Shown: positions 43,725 to 52,223 of the stretch, piece by piece
How positions within the stretch are numbered: the stretch's first letter is position 1
Layout of the letters: the number at the start of each line of letters is the position of its first letter
Assembly (NCBI GenBank): GCA_903867885.1
Contig: CAIPTD010000058.1
Coordinates: 1-64,000, forward strand
DNA from: an uncultured Ferrovum sp.
GTDB lineage: Bacteria > Pseudomonadota > Gammaproteobacteria > Burkholderiales > Ferrovaceae
DNA length: 64,000 nt
Direction of reading: 5' to 3'
Notes under the pieces: generated by a model
What the model saw: the letters and a program-made list of their open reading frames with translations, nothing else
Told to the model about the DNA's origin: nothing
The model's database searches: none
Made by a program: the position numbers and the translations under genes

Positions 43725-44171
43725 ATGATCACGTCACTTATGCCTGCTATTGATGCCCGCTTAGTGGGGCTCATTCTTCTGGTCAGTGCCGCCGCCGCTT
43801 GGGATATCACTGCAAGGCGGATTCCAAATCTCTTACTTTTAGCAGGAGCACTGACCAGTCTTGTACTACTGATTCAGTCTCGTGGTTGGTTTGGGCTGAC
43901 AGATTGGATAGCAGGGGGAGGATTGATGCTAGCCCTCTTTCTGATTCCTTATGTGCTAGGTATTTTGGGTGCAGGAGATGTGAAATTGATGGCCACTATT
44001 GGATGTTTTTTAGGGCCTATCGCAGCTTTTTGGAATGGGGTGATGTGTGCCTTCAGTGGTGGCGTTTTGAGTCTGATGGTACTGGTTTTATTACCTTGGG
44101 ATCGCCCTGTTTCACGCATTCCCTATGGCGTTTCTATCGCCTTAGGCACCCTTACTTTTATTGCACTATAA
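43725..44171 (+). CDS. cpaA: prepilin peptidase TadV/CpaA
   Basis: 148-residue inner-membrane aspartic peptidase of the A24 family with about five hydrophobic segments and the two catalytic Asp sites: WDITARRIPN at the N-terminus and GAGDVKLMATIG. It processes Flp and probably the TadE-like pseudopilins. Confidence 0.9.
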   Translation: MITSLMPAIDARLVGLILLVSAAAAWDITARRIPNLLLLAGALTSLVLLIQSRGWFGLTDWIAGGGLMLALFLIPYVLGILGAGDVKLMATIGCFLGPIAAFWNGVMCAFSGGVLSLMVLVLLPWDRPVSRIPYGVSIALGTLTFIAL

Positions 44172-44186
44172 AAAAGGATTGTCATC

Positions 44187-44921
44187 ATGAATCTAAGTCG
44201 CTTCCTACCTCTTAGCCTGCGTCATTTGAGAGCGTTTGCTTTGTTCTTGGGTTCTGCTGCCCTCGCGTTTGCTTCAGTTTGGATTGCCGAAAAAGAGTTT
44301 GCAGTTACACGTGCTCCTGCTGCAATTCAAATGGCCAGCACTATTCCAGTTCAGCATCAGGAGGACTCTCAAGCCTTATCCCATAAACTCACTCCCGGTA
44401 TGCGCGCAATGTCTGTTCGAGTGAATGAAGTAGCTGGCGTGGCGGGCTTTGCGTTACCTGGGAGCTATGTTGATATCCTAGTGAATATGCAGGAAGCGCA
44501 TGCCTCAACGATGGGAAACGAGCAGAGCATTTCAAAAATCATCTTAGAAAAAGTATTGGTCTTAGCCGTCGCGCAGGAGACCAGCCACGATGATAAAAAG
44601 CCCAAGGTAGTCAATGCAGTGACCTTACAAGTCACTCCCGAGCAATCCGAACTCCTGGATCTCGCACGTAATGTAGGCACGCTCTCTCTGGTTTTACGTA
44701 ACCAAGCTGATCTAGCCCTTGCTCCTTCCTCAGGGGTAAGCCGAAAAACTTTATTGGCCGGAATACTTTCTCCTGAGCTTGCGCACCCTCATGCTCCATC
44801 GTCTTCAAACGGTTTGATTTCTGCTGAATCAATAAAGCCCAGCGATACCCAGAAAATAGAATTAATTAAGGGAAGTGACCATGTCACTTTTTTTTCGGGG
44901 AAGAGGGAGGGCCCTCAATGA
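44187..44921 (+). CDS. cpaB: Flp pilus assembly protein CpaB/RcpC
   Basis: 244-residue periplasmic protein: N-terminal membrane segment (17-38), then an SAF domain (LTPGMRAMSVRVNEVAGVAGFALPGSYVDILVNM) and a C-terminal TLQVTPEQSELLDLARNVGTLSLVLRN. CpaB supports secretin assembly. Overlaps cpaC by 4 bases. Confidence 0.88.
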   Translation: MNLSRFLPLSLRHLRAFALFLGSAALAFASVWIAEKEFAVTRAPAAIQMASTIPVQHQEDSQALSHKLTPGMRAMSVRVNEVAGVAGFALPGSYVDILVNMQEAHASTMGNEQSISKIILEKVLVLAVAQETSHDDKKPKVVNAVTLQVTPEQSELLDLARNVGTLSLVLRNQADLALAPSSGVSRKTLLAGILSPELAHPHAPSSSNGLISAESIKPSDTQKIELIKGSDHVTFFSGKREGPQ

Positions 44922-46603
44922 CTTCATCCACAGCCACAGCCTTGATCTCTTCCCAACAAACCATGCTATGCGGATACCTGGCTTTATCATTCTTGATGAG
45001 CGCGGAACCTTGTTGGTCTGCAACTGATGCCCCGCATCAGATTGCACTGAAATCAGGCCAAGCAATCACTGTCTCATTGCCAGAATCCGTCCGTCGAATC
45101 GCTTTGGCAGACCCCAGCGTGGCAGATGTGAACTTATTGAACGCTAGAGAAATATATTTACTAGGAAAACGCTCTGGGAATACTAACCTACTCATTTGGT
45201 CGACCAATCAAAAAACACAAACCATAGAGTTAGAAGTCGGTCTCAATTTGCAGCCTTTGCAATCAGCATTTCAACTTTATTTCCCAGAGGAAATCAGTCT
45301 CAAAGTAAGTCAGGTAGGCACTAGCATAGTGTTAAATGGAACAGTTGCTGATACGGTGAAAGCGCATCAAATTCTTGTATTAGCTCAAGCGTTTATCAAT
45401 ATGTCGGGTGCGACATCGCTTTCTTCTGGGCCACACTCTTCTGAGGCAATGCTCTCATCACATTCATCCAGCTTTCCCAACCGGTTTGACTCGCTTCGTA
45501 CACAAAGCGCAGCTCTCCCTCAAGCTATAGATTTAAACTCAAGTAGTCCTATTGGAGGTCAACTCCAACTCATTAATCTACTCAAAATCGCTGCCCCACA
45601 ACAAGTGCGACTGGATGTAAAAGTTGCAGAAGTATCAAAAACCTGGCTGCAACAATGGGGTGTAAAAGTAGGCTTAAATAGAACGCAAGGAGAATGGAGC
45701 GCTTCTCTAGGTTCAGCCCTGTCTAATTTAGCCTCCCCTGCAAATTTATCACTAGAGTTTGGCTCCGGTGAGGCGGCGATATCGGTGACACCACTCAGCC
45801 AAGATAGTCTGATTAAAACCTTGGCAGAACCCAGTTTGCTGGCGATCAGCGGTCAGCAAGCCAGTTTCTTGGCAGGCGGAAAAGTTTTTATTCCTGTTGT
45901 GCAGAGTTCAGCTCAAGGGGCTCCCCTTTCAAGCTTGGAAGAAAAGGAATTTGGTATTGCCCTAAAATTTACTCCCACAGTCTTAAATGGAGGGCGTATC
46001 CATCTAAAAGTGGCACCTGAAGTCTCTGAACTCAACCCGCAAGGGCTAGGTTTGGCAGCTAATGGAGTGAGTGGCCAAGCCATTCTTCCTTTATTCACTA
46101 CTCGCCGTGCGAGCACGGCGGTTGAGCTGCGTGATGGAGAGAGTTTCGCGATAGGTGGTCTGATGCAAAACAATATCAATTCAAATATTCAAGCTATTCC
46201 TTGGCTTTCAGATATTCCGGTATTGGGTGCATTGTTTCGCAGCAGCCAATTTCAAAAAGATGAAACAGAGTTATTATTTGTCGTCACGCCACATTTGCTT
46301 TCACCCAGCGATACTAGGCTGCCACTTCCTACTGACCGCTATAGTGAACCTTCTCAGAAAAGATTCTTTTTTGAAGGAAAACAACAAGAAGAAGCGGATC
46401 TTTCTCTCTCTCACCTAGACGAAAGTCCATACTCTGGTTTTATGCCTGAGGGGCACTCGGCTGAATGGAGCCAACCCAGACTAGATAGCGATGCAAGCAC
46501 GGCCTTACATGCCTTTGATCGCTATCAAAATGATGATGGTGTTCCGCTCCCTCTGGTTGGGCTCCCCAGAAACGCATCATCCTTGATGGGTGGGGCGCCA
46601 TGA
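44918..46603 (+). CDS. cpaC: Tad secretin CpaC/RcpA
   Basis: 561-residue outer-membrane secretin. BON/N-domain at 50-160 (QAITVSLPESVRRIALADPSVADV), then the secretin core with QVRLDVKVAEVSKTWLQQWGV, IKTLAEPSLLAISGQQASFLAGG, and the C-terminal RDGESFAIGGLMQNN...IPWLSDIPVLGALFRS signature. The secretin forms the pilus exit pore. ATGA overlaps on both sides. Confidence 0.92.
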   Translation: MTSSTATALISSQQTMLCGYLALSFLMSAEPCWSATDAPHQIALKSGQAITVSLPESVRRIALADPSVADVNLLNAREIYLLGKRSGNTNLLIWSTNQKTQTIELEVGLNLQPLQSAFQLYFPEEISLKVSQVGTSIVLNGTVADTVKAHQILVLAQAFINMSGATSLSSGPHSSEAMLSSHSSSFPNRFDSLRTQSAALPQAIDLNSSSPIGGQLQLINLLKIAAPQQVRLDVKVAEVSKTWLQQWGVKVGLNRTQGEWSASLGSALSNLASPANLSLEFGSGEAAISVTPLSQDSLIKTLAEPSLLAISGQQASFLAGGKVFIPVVQSSAQGAPLSSLEEKEFGIALKFTPTVLNGGRIHLKVAPEVSELNPQGLGLAANGVSGQAILPLFTTRRASTAVELRDGESFAIGGLMQNNINSNIQAIPWLSDIPVLGALFRSSQFQKDETELLFVVTPHLLSPSDTRLPLPTDRYSEPSQKRFFFEGKQQEEADLSLSHLDESPYSGFMPEGHSAEWSQPRLDSDASTALHAFDRYQNDDGVPLPLVGLPRNASSLMGGAP

Positions 46604-47148
46604 AGACATTGAATTCTTTAAATAGCTGTTCCTCCCTAACGCTCCGTCAGGGTATTCAAGGCTCTATTGCGATCCTGGCGGCGCTCTCATTGTCTGCGCT
46701 AATCGGTATGATGGCTTTAGCCATAGACCTTACCCGTTTTTTCATAGCGCAAAATCAGTTGCAATTTATTTCAGATAGTTGCGCATTAGCCGGGATCGCT
46801 GCTTTGCCATGTGCAAGCATTAATACGACTTCCACAAGCTGCGCAGCGGTCGATTACGCAAGGGCTTCAGAGGCCGGACAGCGAATCGCGCAAACCAATC
46901 CAGTGCCGGGTAGTGATGCCATCACCAATGTAAGTTTTCCGCAGAGTAATCGAGTACAGTGTCAAGTACAGTTGGATGGTTTTCTGCCTTCTCTATTGCA
47001 AGCCTTTGGAGTGGGCACACAGAACCTTCAGGCCCAGTCAATTGCAACAGTATGGCCCCAACAAACATCCTGCCCACTTTGTGGTAGTTCGCATTTTGCG
47101 GGTGCAATCAATAGCACTGGAAGCCTTATTCCGGTATTGGTGCGATAG
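46600..47148 (+). CDS. short TadG-like protein
   Basis: 182-residue protein with one hydrophobic segment near the N-terminus (GSIAILAALSLSALIGMMALAIDLTRFF) preceded by a positively charged tail, the pattern of TadG/TadE-type pilus proteins. Full TadG proteins are much longer and carry a von Willebrand domain, which is absent. The C-terminus contains CPLCG and several other cysteines. Confidence 0.65.
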   Translation: MKTLNSLNSCSSLTLRQGIQGSIAILAALSLSALIGMMALAIDLTRFFIAQNQLQFISDSCALAGIAALPCASINTTSTSCAAVDYARASEAGQRIAQTNPVPGSDAITNVSFPQSNRVQCQVQLDGFLPSLLQAFGVGTQNLQAQSIATVWPQQTSCPLCGSSHFAGAINSTGSLIPVLVR

Positions 47149-47151
47149 GCA

Positions 47152-47610
47152 ATGCAGTCTCAGCGTGGAGCGGCAGCGATTGAATTTGCCATTGTTGCGA
47201 TTCCTCTCATTACGCTTTGTTTTGCCGGATTGGAATGCAGCTTGGCGCTGCAGCGCTTTCAAGCATTACAATTTTCAGTGGCGGCGGCAGTCCGCTATCT
47301 TTCCCTTTCTCAGCCTGGTGACAGCAGCGCCATGCTAACGGCTCAATGCCTTGCCATTACAGGCACACCCAATGTCAGCCTCAATCAATGCACTGATGCA
47401 CCTATCGTTCCTGGCGCTAAGCTTTTCAATGCTGAGGTCTGTGATGTTGCTCAATGCAGTCATCCTCAACAAATGATCTTGGCAGACGGTACACATCTCA
47501 ACCTCGTTTCAGTCAGCACCCGTGATATTGAGATGACTGATTTTCCTGAATGGTTAGACGTGCTGGTTTTTCCCAACATTCAGTATTCAATGGTGCAGCC
47601 TTCAGCATGA
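47152..47610 (+). CDS. tadE: TadE-like pseudopilin
   Basis: 152-residue pseudopilin: RGAAAIEFAIVAIPLITLCF, the TadE-type hydrophobic N-terminus with the Glu near position 10, followed by a Cys-containing periplasmic domain. Likely processed by CpaA. ATG at 47152, 3 bases after the preceding stop. Confidence 0.8.
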   Translation: MQSQRGAAAIEFAIVAIPLITLCFAGLECSLALQRFQALQFSVAAAVRYLSLSQPGDSSAMLTAQCLAITGTPNVSLNQCTDAPIVPGAKLFNAEVCDVAQCSHPQQMILADGTHLNLVSVSTRDIEMTDFPEWLDVLVFPNIQYSMVQPSA

Positions 47611-48035
47611 ATTCTCAGAGAGGAGCGACAGCAATTGAATTCGCCTTGATTGCCAGTATTTTTTTGATGCTGGTAATTGGCATGCTGGAATGCGCAAGGC
47701 TCATGATGCAGATAAACACCGTGGCTGCTGTGAGCCAAATACTCGCAAGATCGGCTTCTGTTTGTGATGTAAAAAAGATCAATGTTGCCTCTGTTCTCAA
47801 TCAATTTATGCCAGGTCTGCCCGCTGAGTTACTCAGTGTGGACTATCTTCCATCCGGCTGCGACACAACAAATTGCCAGTGGGTTCAAGTCAAAACGCAG
47901 ATTGGAATTCCACTTAATAGTCTCAACCCTTTTTTCAGTTCTTCTTTAAACTGGCCCGCGCTGATCTTTACTTTACCAAGAGAGAGTTTAAGTCATTCAG
48001 CAAGCGACTCAATGAACCCCGTGTGTTCTTGGTAA
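47607..48035 (+). CDS. second TadE/TadF-like pseudopilin
   Basis: 142-residue pseudopilin with RGATAIEFALIASIFLMLVIGMLECARL at the N-terminus. Starts at the ATG that overlaps the tadE-like stop (ATGA); an upstream in-frame extension adds no family sequence. Two TadE-like subunits are usual for tad loci, where one is TadF. Confidence 0.78.
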   Translation: MNSQRGATAIEFALIASIFLMLVIGMLECARLMMQINTVAAVSQILARSASVCDVKKINVASVLNQFMPGLPAELLSVDYLPSGCDTTNCQWVQVKTQIGIPLNSLNPFFSSSLNWPALIFTLPRESLSHSASDSMNPVCSW

Positions 48036-48077
48036 AGCATATTTTTAATCAATCTTAGTTCTAATGAGGTCACACCC

Positions 48078-49238
48078 TTGCATCCTTCTACTATCGCTGT
48101 TGTCTCCCCTCTCTCAACGCAACTCCTGGATCTAGGGCAAAGGCTCAAACGTATCCCTAATATCGGGTCGGTGATCACTATCCATAGTGACCTGCAAAAT
48201 CTGCCTGATCTTCAAGATCCTCCTGATGTGGTGATTGCAGCAGATCCTTTTGAAGAATATCAGTCAATGGATGCCCTGGCCCGTTTTGTGATGCGCTATC
48301 CGCGTACTCGTCTAGTCGTGTGTTCGAGGCAAAACTCAGCCGATTTTTTGATGCATGCCATGCGGAGTGGCGTGCGTGAAGTGATACCCCCAGAGGCGAG
48401 TGATGAATTCCTGTTAGAAGCAATGCGACGCATTCAGTCACAACAGCATCCGGCCTTAGAACAAGAAGGCACAGTGATGTCTTTTATTTCTTGCAAGGGA
48501 GGAGGAGGCGCTTCATTTCTAGCCACCAATTTAGCCTATGCGTTAGCTTCTCAGCACAATAAGCGCTTAGCAGTGATTGATTTGAATTTACAGTATGGTG
48601 ATGCTGCCTTATTTGTATCTGATCAAAAACCTGCCACGCATCTAGGGGAGTTGTGTCAGAAAATGCGGCACCTCGATGCCTCTCTTTTGTCTGCAGCAAT
48701 GCTCCCTGTGTTGCCAAATTATGGCTTATTGGCTTCTCCAGAAACGCCTGCGCTTGCATCGGATATTCAAGCTGGCCAAATTGCATCCATTATTCGTTTA
48801 GCACGCAGCCAATATGATTATGTGATTCTGGATATAGGTCGCGGACTGGATCAGGTGGGATTCACAGCCCTAGAGCTTTCAGATCAAATTTATCCTATTC
48901 TGCAAAATACAATTCCCTACATCCGCGATGGAAAAAGGCTATTGGGCTTAATGCAATCTATGGGATATGAGGATGAAAAAATCTTCCCGGTGGTCAATCG
49001 ACATGATCGCGAAAGTGAAATTACGATCAAGCAATTAGAAACAGCCTTGGCAAAAAAAATAGCACTGACGATTCCCAATCATTATTCAGCCGTTGCGGCA
49101 TCAGTGAATCAGGGTGTACCTGTTGTGAAACTTGCCAAGGCTAGCCCTGTAGCAAAGAGTTTATTGAATTGGGCCAGCAAACTATCCGGGAAATGTCAAA
49201 ACACCCCTCGTGGTTGGATAGCAAGAGTTCTGCACTGA
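48078..49238 (+). CDS. cpaE: Tad pilus localisation ATPase CpaE/TadZ
   Basis: 386-residue protein with an N-terminal receiver-like domain (TIAVVSPLSTQLLDLGQRLKRI, no clear phosphoacceptor) and a MinD/ParA-like ATPase domain. The P-loop reads CKGGGGASFLATN, an atypical form lacking the usual second Lys, as in TadZ proteins. TTG start supported by GAGGT 8 bases upstream. It positions the Tad machine at the pole in other bacteria. Confidence 0.87.
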   Translation: MHPSTIAVVSPLSTQLLDLGQRLKRIPNIGSVITIHSDLQNLPDLQDPPDVVIAADPFEEYQSMDALARFVMRYPRTRLVVCSRQNSADFLMHAMRSGVREVIPPEASDEFLLEAMRRIQSQQHPALEQEGTVMSFISCKGGGGASFLATNLAYALASQHNKRLAVIDLNLQYGDAALFVSDQKPATHLGELCQKMRHLDASLLSAAMLPVLPNYGLLASPETPALASDIQAGQIASIIRLARSQYDYVILDIGRGLDQVGFTALELSDQIYPILQNTIPYIRDGKRLLGLMQSMGYEDEKIFPVVNRHDRESEITIKQLETALAKKIALTIPNHYSAVAASVNQGVPVVKLAKASPVAKSLLNWASKLSGKCQNTPRGWIARVLH

Positions 49239-50515
49239 TGGCTGCCTATCATGATCTGAAACAGCGCATTCATGACCGATTGCTGCGCCAGTTAGATTTG
49301 GTGCAGCTTCAGCGTCTTTCTCAAGAACAGATTCGCTACGAACTCGGTAACCATACTGAGCGAGTTTTGCTCGAGGAGTCGATAGCGGTCAATGAGTTTG
49401 AACGCCGTGACTTGATCCGTGACATCCATAATGAAATGGTGGGACTAGGGCCTTTGCAACCTTTATTTAATGATCCCACGGTTTCCGATATCTTGGTGAA
49501 CACGTATCAACGGGTGTATGTGGAACGCAGTGGTCGGCTTGAGTTGAGTGACATTGTATTTAATGATGAGGCGCACTTAATGAAGATCATAGAAAAAATG
49601 ATTTCTCGAGTAGGTCGCAGAATTGATGAATCTAGTCCCATGGTCGATGCTCGTTTGCCCGATGGATCTCGTGTTAATGCCATCATTCCGCCCTTGGCAA
49701 TTGATGGCCCGATGGTTTCTATTCGCAAGTTCGCTCATGAAGCGCTTCGAATGCAACATCTCCTTGATGTGGGAACCCTATCACCTGAAATGGCAACGGT
49801 ATTGCAAACGATGGGAAAGCTGGATGCCAATCTCTTGGTGTCTGGTGGAACAGGAAGTGGCAAAACCACATTGCTCAATATTCTTTCTGCCTCAATTGAT
49901 TCTCATGAACGCATTGTTACCATTGAAGACGCGGCTGAACTTCAACTCCAGCAGCCTCACGTTGTGCGCTTAGAAACGCGCCCCGCCAATATCGAGGGAA
50001 AAGGGGAGATTACCCAGCGTGCATTGATACGTAACGCCCTTCGTATGCGTCCTGATCGCATCATTTTGGGAGAGGTAAGGGGATCTGAGGCCATAGATAT
50101 GTTGCAGGCTATGAATACGGGCCATCAAGGATCCATGGCGACGATCCATGCCAACACGCCTCGGGATGCGCTTGCGAGACTTGAAAATATGATTTGTCTT
50201 GGCTCTACTGCAATGAGTCCTGCCGCAATTCGTCGACAAATTGCCTCTGCAATTCACATTGTTATTCAGGTAGCAAGGCTGACAGATGGTCAGCGCAAAG
50301 TCACTTCCATTACCGAAGTCACGGGCATCGAAGGAGAAACTTTAAGCTTGCAAGAACTCTTTGCTTATCGACAAACAGGAATCAGCCGTTTTGGACGTGT
50401 AGAAGGACATTTTATCTGCTCAGGGATTCGCCCACGTTTTGCAGAAAAGCTTCGCGTGCAAGGAGTCGTGCTTCATCCGGATGTATTTCATCGCACTGCT
50501 GAGCGGGAGATCTAA
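49193..50515 (+). CDS. cpaF: Tad pilus assembly ATPase CpaF/TadA
   Basis: About 440-residue secretion ATPase. Arg-finger region [34 protein letters not shown], Walker [14 protein letters not shown] (about residue 217), Asp box [10 protein letters not shown], Walker [32 protein letters not shown]. It powers pilus assembly. The start is uncertain: ATG 49193, 49238 (right at the cpaE stop) or ATG 49169, all overlapping or abutting cpaE. Confidence 0.9.
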   Translation: MSKHPSWLDSKSSALMAAYHDLKQRIHDRLLRQLDLVQLQRLSQEQIRYELGNHTERVLLEESIAVNEFERRDLIRDIHNEMVGLGPLQPLFNDPTVSDILVNTYQRVYVERSGRLELSDIVFNDEAHLMKIIEKMISRVGRRIDESSPMVDARLPDGSRVNAIIPPLAIDGPMVSIRKFAHEALRMQHLLDVGTLSPEMATVLQTMGKLDANLLVSGGTGSGKTTLLNILSASIDSHERIVTIEDAAELQLQQPHVVRLETRPANIEGKGEITQRALIRNALRMRPDRIILGEVRGSEAIDMLQAMNTGHQGSMATIHANTPRDALARLENMICLGSTAMSPAAIRRQIASAIHIVIQVARLTDGQRKVTSITEVTGIEGETLSLQELFAYRQTGISRFGRVEGHFICSGIRPRFAEKLRVQGVVLHPDVFHRTAEREI

Positions 50516-50519
50516 GTGC

Positions 50520-51338
50520 ATGAAGCTTGATCTGATTTTGATACTGAGCAGTAGTTTAGGTTTATTGTACTTGGGCTATTTGTCCCTATTCAAAACCGAT
50601 CGCTATACCAACAACTCTAGACTCCAACTACGTTTAGAGCAGGTTATTAGTGAGAGGGCACATACAATACCCGCCCCAATTTTGCTCAAGCCCAAAGAAC
50701 CTCCGGGTAAGGGTTCACCATATAAATTATCGTGGGCGATAGCCAGTCCCAAATATTGGGGGCTGCCTTTGTATCGATTGATTGTTCATGGTAGGCGTAA
50801 GGCCCAATGTGAGGCACAGCTTCCGGAAGTTTTGGATTGGATTGCCCGCGCATTACGAGCGGGTCATTCCCTGAATGCTGCCCTCACTCTGGCAAGTCAG
50901 GATGCCGCTGAGCCTCTGGGTAGCGAACTTAGAATGGCCATTGATGCGCTAAGGTATGGGCGATCAATGGAAGACTGCTTGCGCCAACTTTCAGAGCGCT
51001 TGCCCGCTACCGATTTACGCTTTGTAGTGATTGCCATCCTGGTACAGCGAGAAACGGGAGGAAACCTTGCTGAGCTTCTCAGTAGAGTGGCCAATACCCT
51101 TAGGGCCCGTATGTTGCTAAAAAGCTTTGTTCAAGCCCAAGCCGCAGAGGGAAAAATGTCGGCGTGGGTGTTGACCTTGCTTCCTATTCTATTGCTGGTA
51201 TGGACTGCTTGGGCCTCACCGCATGCCATACATATTTTTATGACGGATCCGCTGGGTCAACGCTTGATGGCAAGTGCGCTTTTCACTCTTCTTCTTGGGA
51301 TATTTTGGGTATGGCATTTCACTCGTATTCGACGGTAA
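50520..51338 (+). CDS. tadB: Tad pilus inner-membrane protein TadB
   Basis: 272-residue membrane protein of the T2SSF/GspF family. N-terminal hydrophobic segment, then the cytoplasmic F-domain QLPEVLDWIARALRAGHSLNAALTLASQDAAEPLGSEL and the C-terminal helices. Starts 4 bases after the cpaF stop. Confidence 0.87.
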   Translation: MKLDLILILSSSLGLLYLGYLSLFKTDRYTNNSRLQLRLEQVISERAHTIPAPILLKPKEPPGKGSPYKLSWAIASPKYWGLPLYRLIVHGRRKAQCEAQLPEVLDWIARALRAGHSLNAALTLASQDAAEPLGSELRMAIDALRYGRSMEDCLRQLSERLPATDLRFVVIAILVQRETGGNLAELLSRVANTLRARMLLKSFVQAQAAEGKMSAWVLTLLPILLLVWTAWASPHAIHIFMTDPLGQRLMASALFTLLLGIFWVWHFTRIRR

Positions 51339-52048
51339 TCACTTTGATCGCCCTTTTTTTATTGGTATTTTGGGGGAGCCAAAGTTTTTTTCAGCGTTCC
51401 TATTCAAGCCCCACTCAATTGCGGTTAAAAAAACTTTTAGAACAGCGCTTCGGCTTGCGTCATCCCCAGCCAAAGTCAAATAAGCAAGTGCTTATGCTTG
51501 CTGAAGTAAAGCCATCCCATCGTTTTATTGATCAACAATGGAAGCGTTATCAGCATTTTTTTCGTCAGCATGCTTTACTGAAAGATCTTCCTGACGCACT
51601 AGATTTGTTATGCGTATGCATGGAAGCAGGACTTGCCCTTGATGCGGCCTTGGTGAAAGTGGCGCAAGAAATGCGACACCATAAAAGACCGCTTGGGCAA
51701 GAATTAGAATATCTCAGTGTTTCGCTTCTTGCAGGGCTGAGCAAAGAAATTGCGCTTCGCCAATTCGCCAATAAAATAGGCGGCACTGAAATCCACACCC
51801 TAGTCAGTTTGCTCATTCAAGCTGAGCGATTTGGCACCAGCATTGTGGCTTCTTTACGTGTTCATGCCGATATGATGCGCGAGCAAAAACGGCTCAAATC
51901 ACAAGAGGATGCCTCTAAAATTGGGCTGAAACTGCTCCTTCCCATCGTGTTTTGCCACCTTCCGGCCCTATTCATTATTTTGCTCGGGCCTGCCTGCATT
52001 CAACTGTATCGAACCCTATCGCCGCTTTGGGACGTTGCCACGAACTAA
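51311..52048 (+). CDS. tadC: Tad pilus inner-membrane protein TadC
   Basis: 245-residue partner of TadB with the same F-domain: LKDLPDALDLLCVCMEAGLALDAALVKVAQEMRHHKRPLGQEL and two C-terminal membrane segments. Starts inside tadB (28-base overlap). Last gene of the tad operon in this window; tadD and rcpB homologues are not adjacent. Confidence 0.87.
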   Translation: MAFHSYSTVITLIALFLLVFWGSQSFFQRSYSSPTQLRLKKLLEQRFGLRHPQPKSNKQVLMLAEVKPSHRFIDQQWKRYQHFFRQHALLKDLPDALDLLCVCMEAGLALDAALVKVAQEMRHHKRPLGQELEYLSVSLLAGLSKEIALRQFANKIGGTEIHTLVSLLIQAERFGTSIVASLRVHADMMREQKRLKSQEDASKIGLKLLLPIVFCHLPALFIILLGPACIQLYRTLSPLWDVATN

Positions 52049-52078
52049 ATCCAACTTCAACGCCTCACTTAAATAATT

Positions 52079-52095
52079 TGGCATAAAGATTGCTT
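52079..52095 (+). promoter_or_regulatory. sigma-54 (-24/-12) promoter for the nitrate operon
   Basis: TGGCAT at 52079-52084 and TTGCTT at 52090-52095, with GG and GC 10 bases apart, matching the RpoN consensus TGGCAC-N5-TTGC. It is about 130 bases before nrtA. No second copy or palindromic NtrC site was recognised just upstream. Confidence 0.8.
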
Positions 52096-52121
52096 ACAAA
52101 CTCAAACTGAAAGAGATTCAC

Positions 52122-52164
52122 CATGAAACCGACTTTTGTGGTGCATGTATACGGTTTCATGCAC
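52122..52164 (+). repeat. competing inverted repeats in the nitrate-operon leader
   Basis: CATGAAACCG (52122-52131) pairs perfectly with CGGTTTCATG (52152-52161); an alternative pair is GTGCATG (52141-52147) with CATGCAC (52158-52164). The two share 52158-52161 and so are mutually exclusive. A second palindrome TGAGCGCTCA lies at 52171-52180. Possible attenuation or antitermination element. Confidence 0.55.
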
Positions 52165-52173
52165 TGCAATTGA
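52123..52173 (+). CDS. candidate 16-residue leader peptide of the nitrate operon
   Basis: ATG at 52123, TGA at 52171-52173, encoding MKPTFVVHVYGFMHCN. An AGAG stretch about 8 bases upstream could be a ribosome binding site. It lies between the sigma-54 promoter and nrtA, and its codons overlap both stem alternatives, so its translation would open or close them. No codon run indicates a specific amino acid. The function is an inference. Confidence 0.45.
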   Translation: MKPTFVVHVYGFMHCN

Positions 52174-52223
52174 GCGCTCATTCTTCTAGACAACCTTAAT
52201 CCGATTTTATTGGGAGCCGCTGC

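Noticed and set aside
47550-47606. upstream in-frame extension of the second TadE-like protein
   Set aside because: The residues added are out-of-family and fall within the preceding gene; the ATGA overlap at 47607 fits better.
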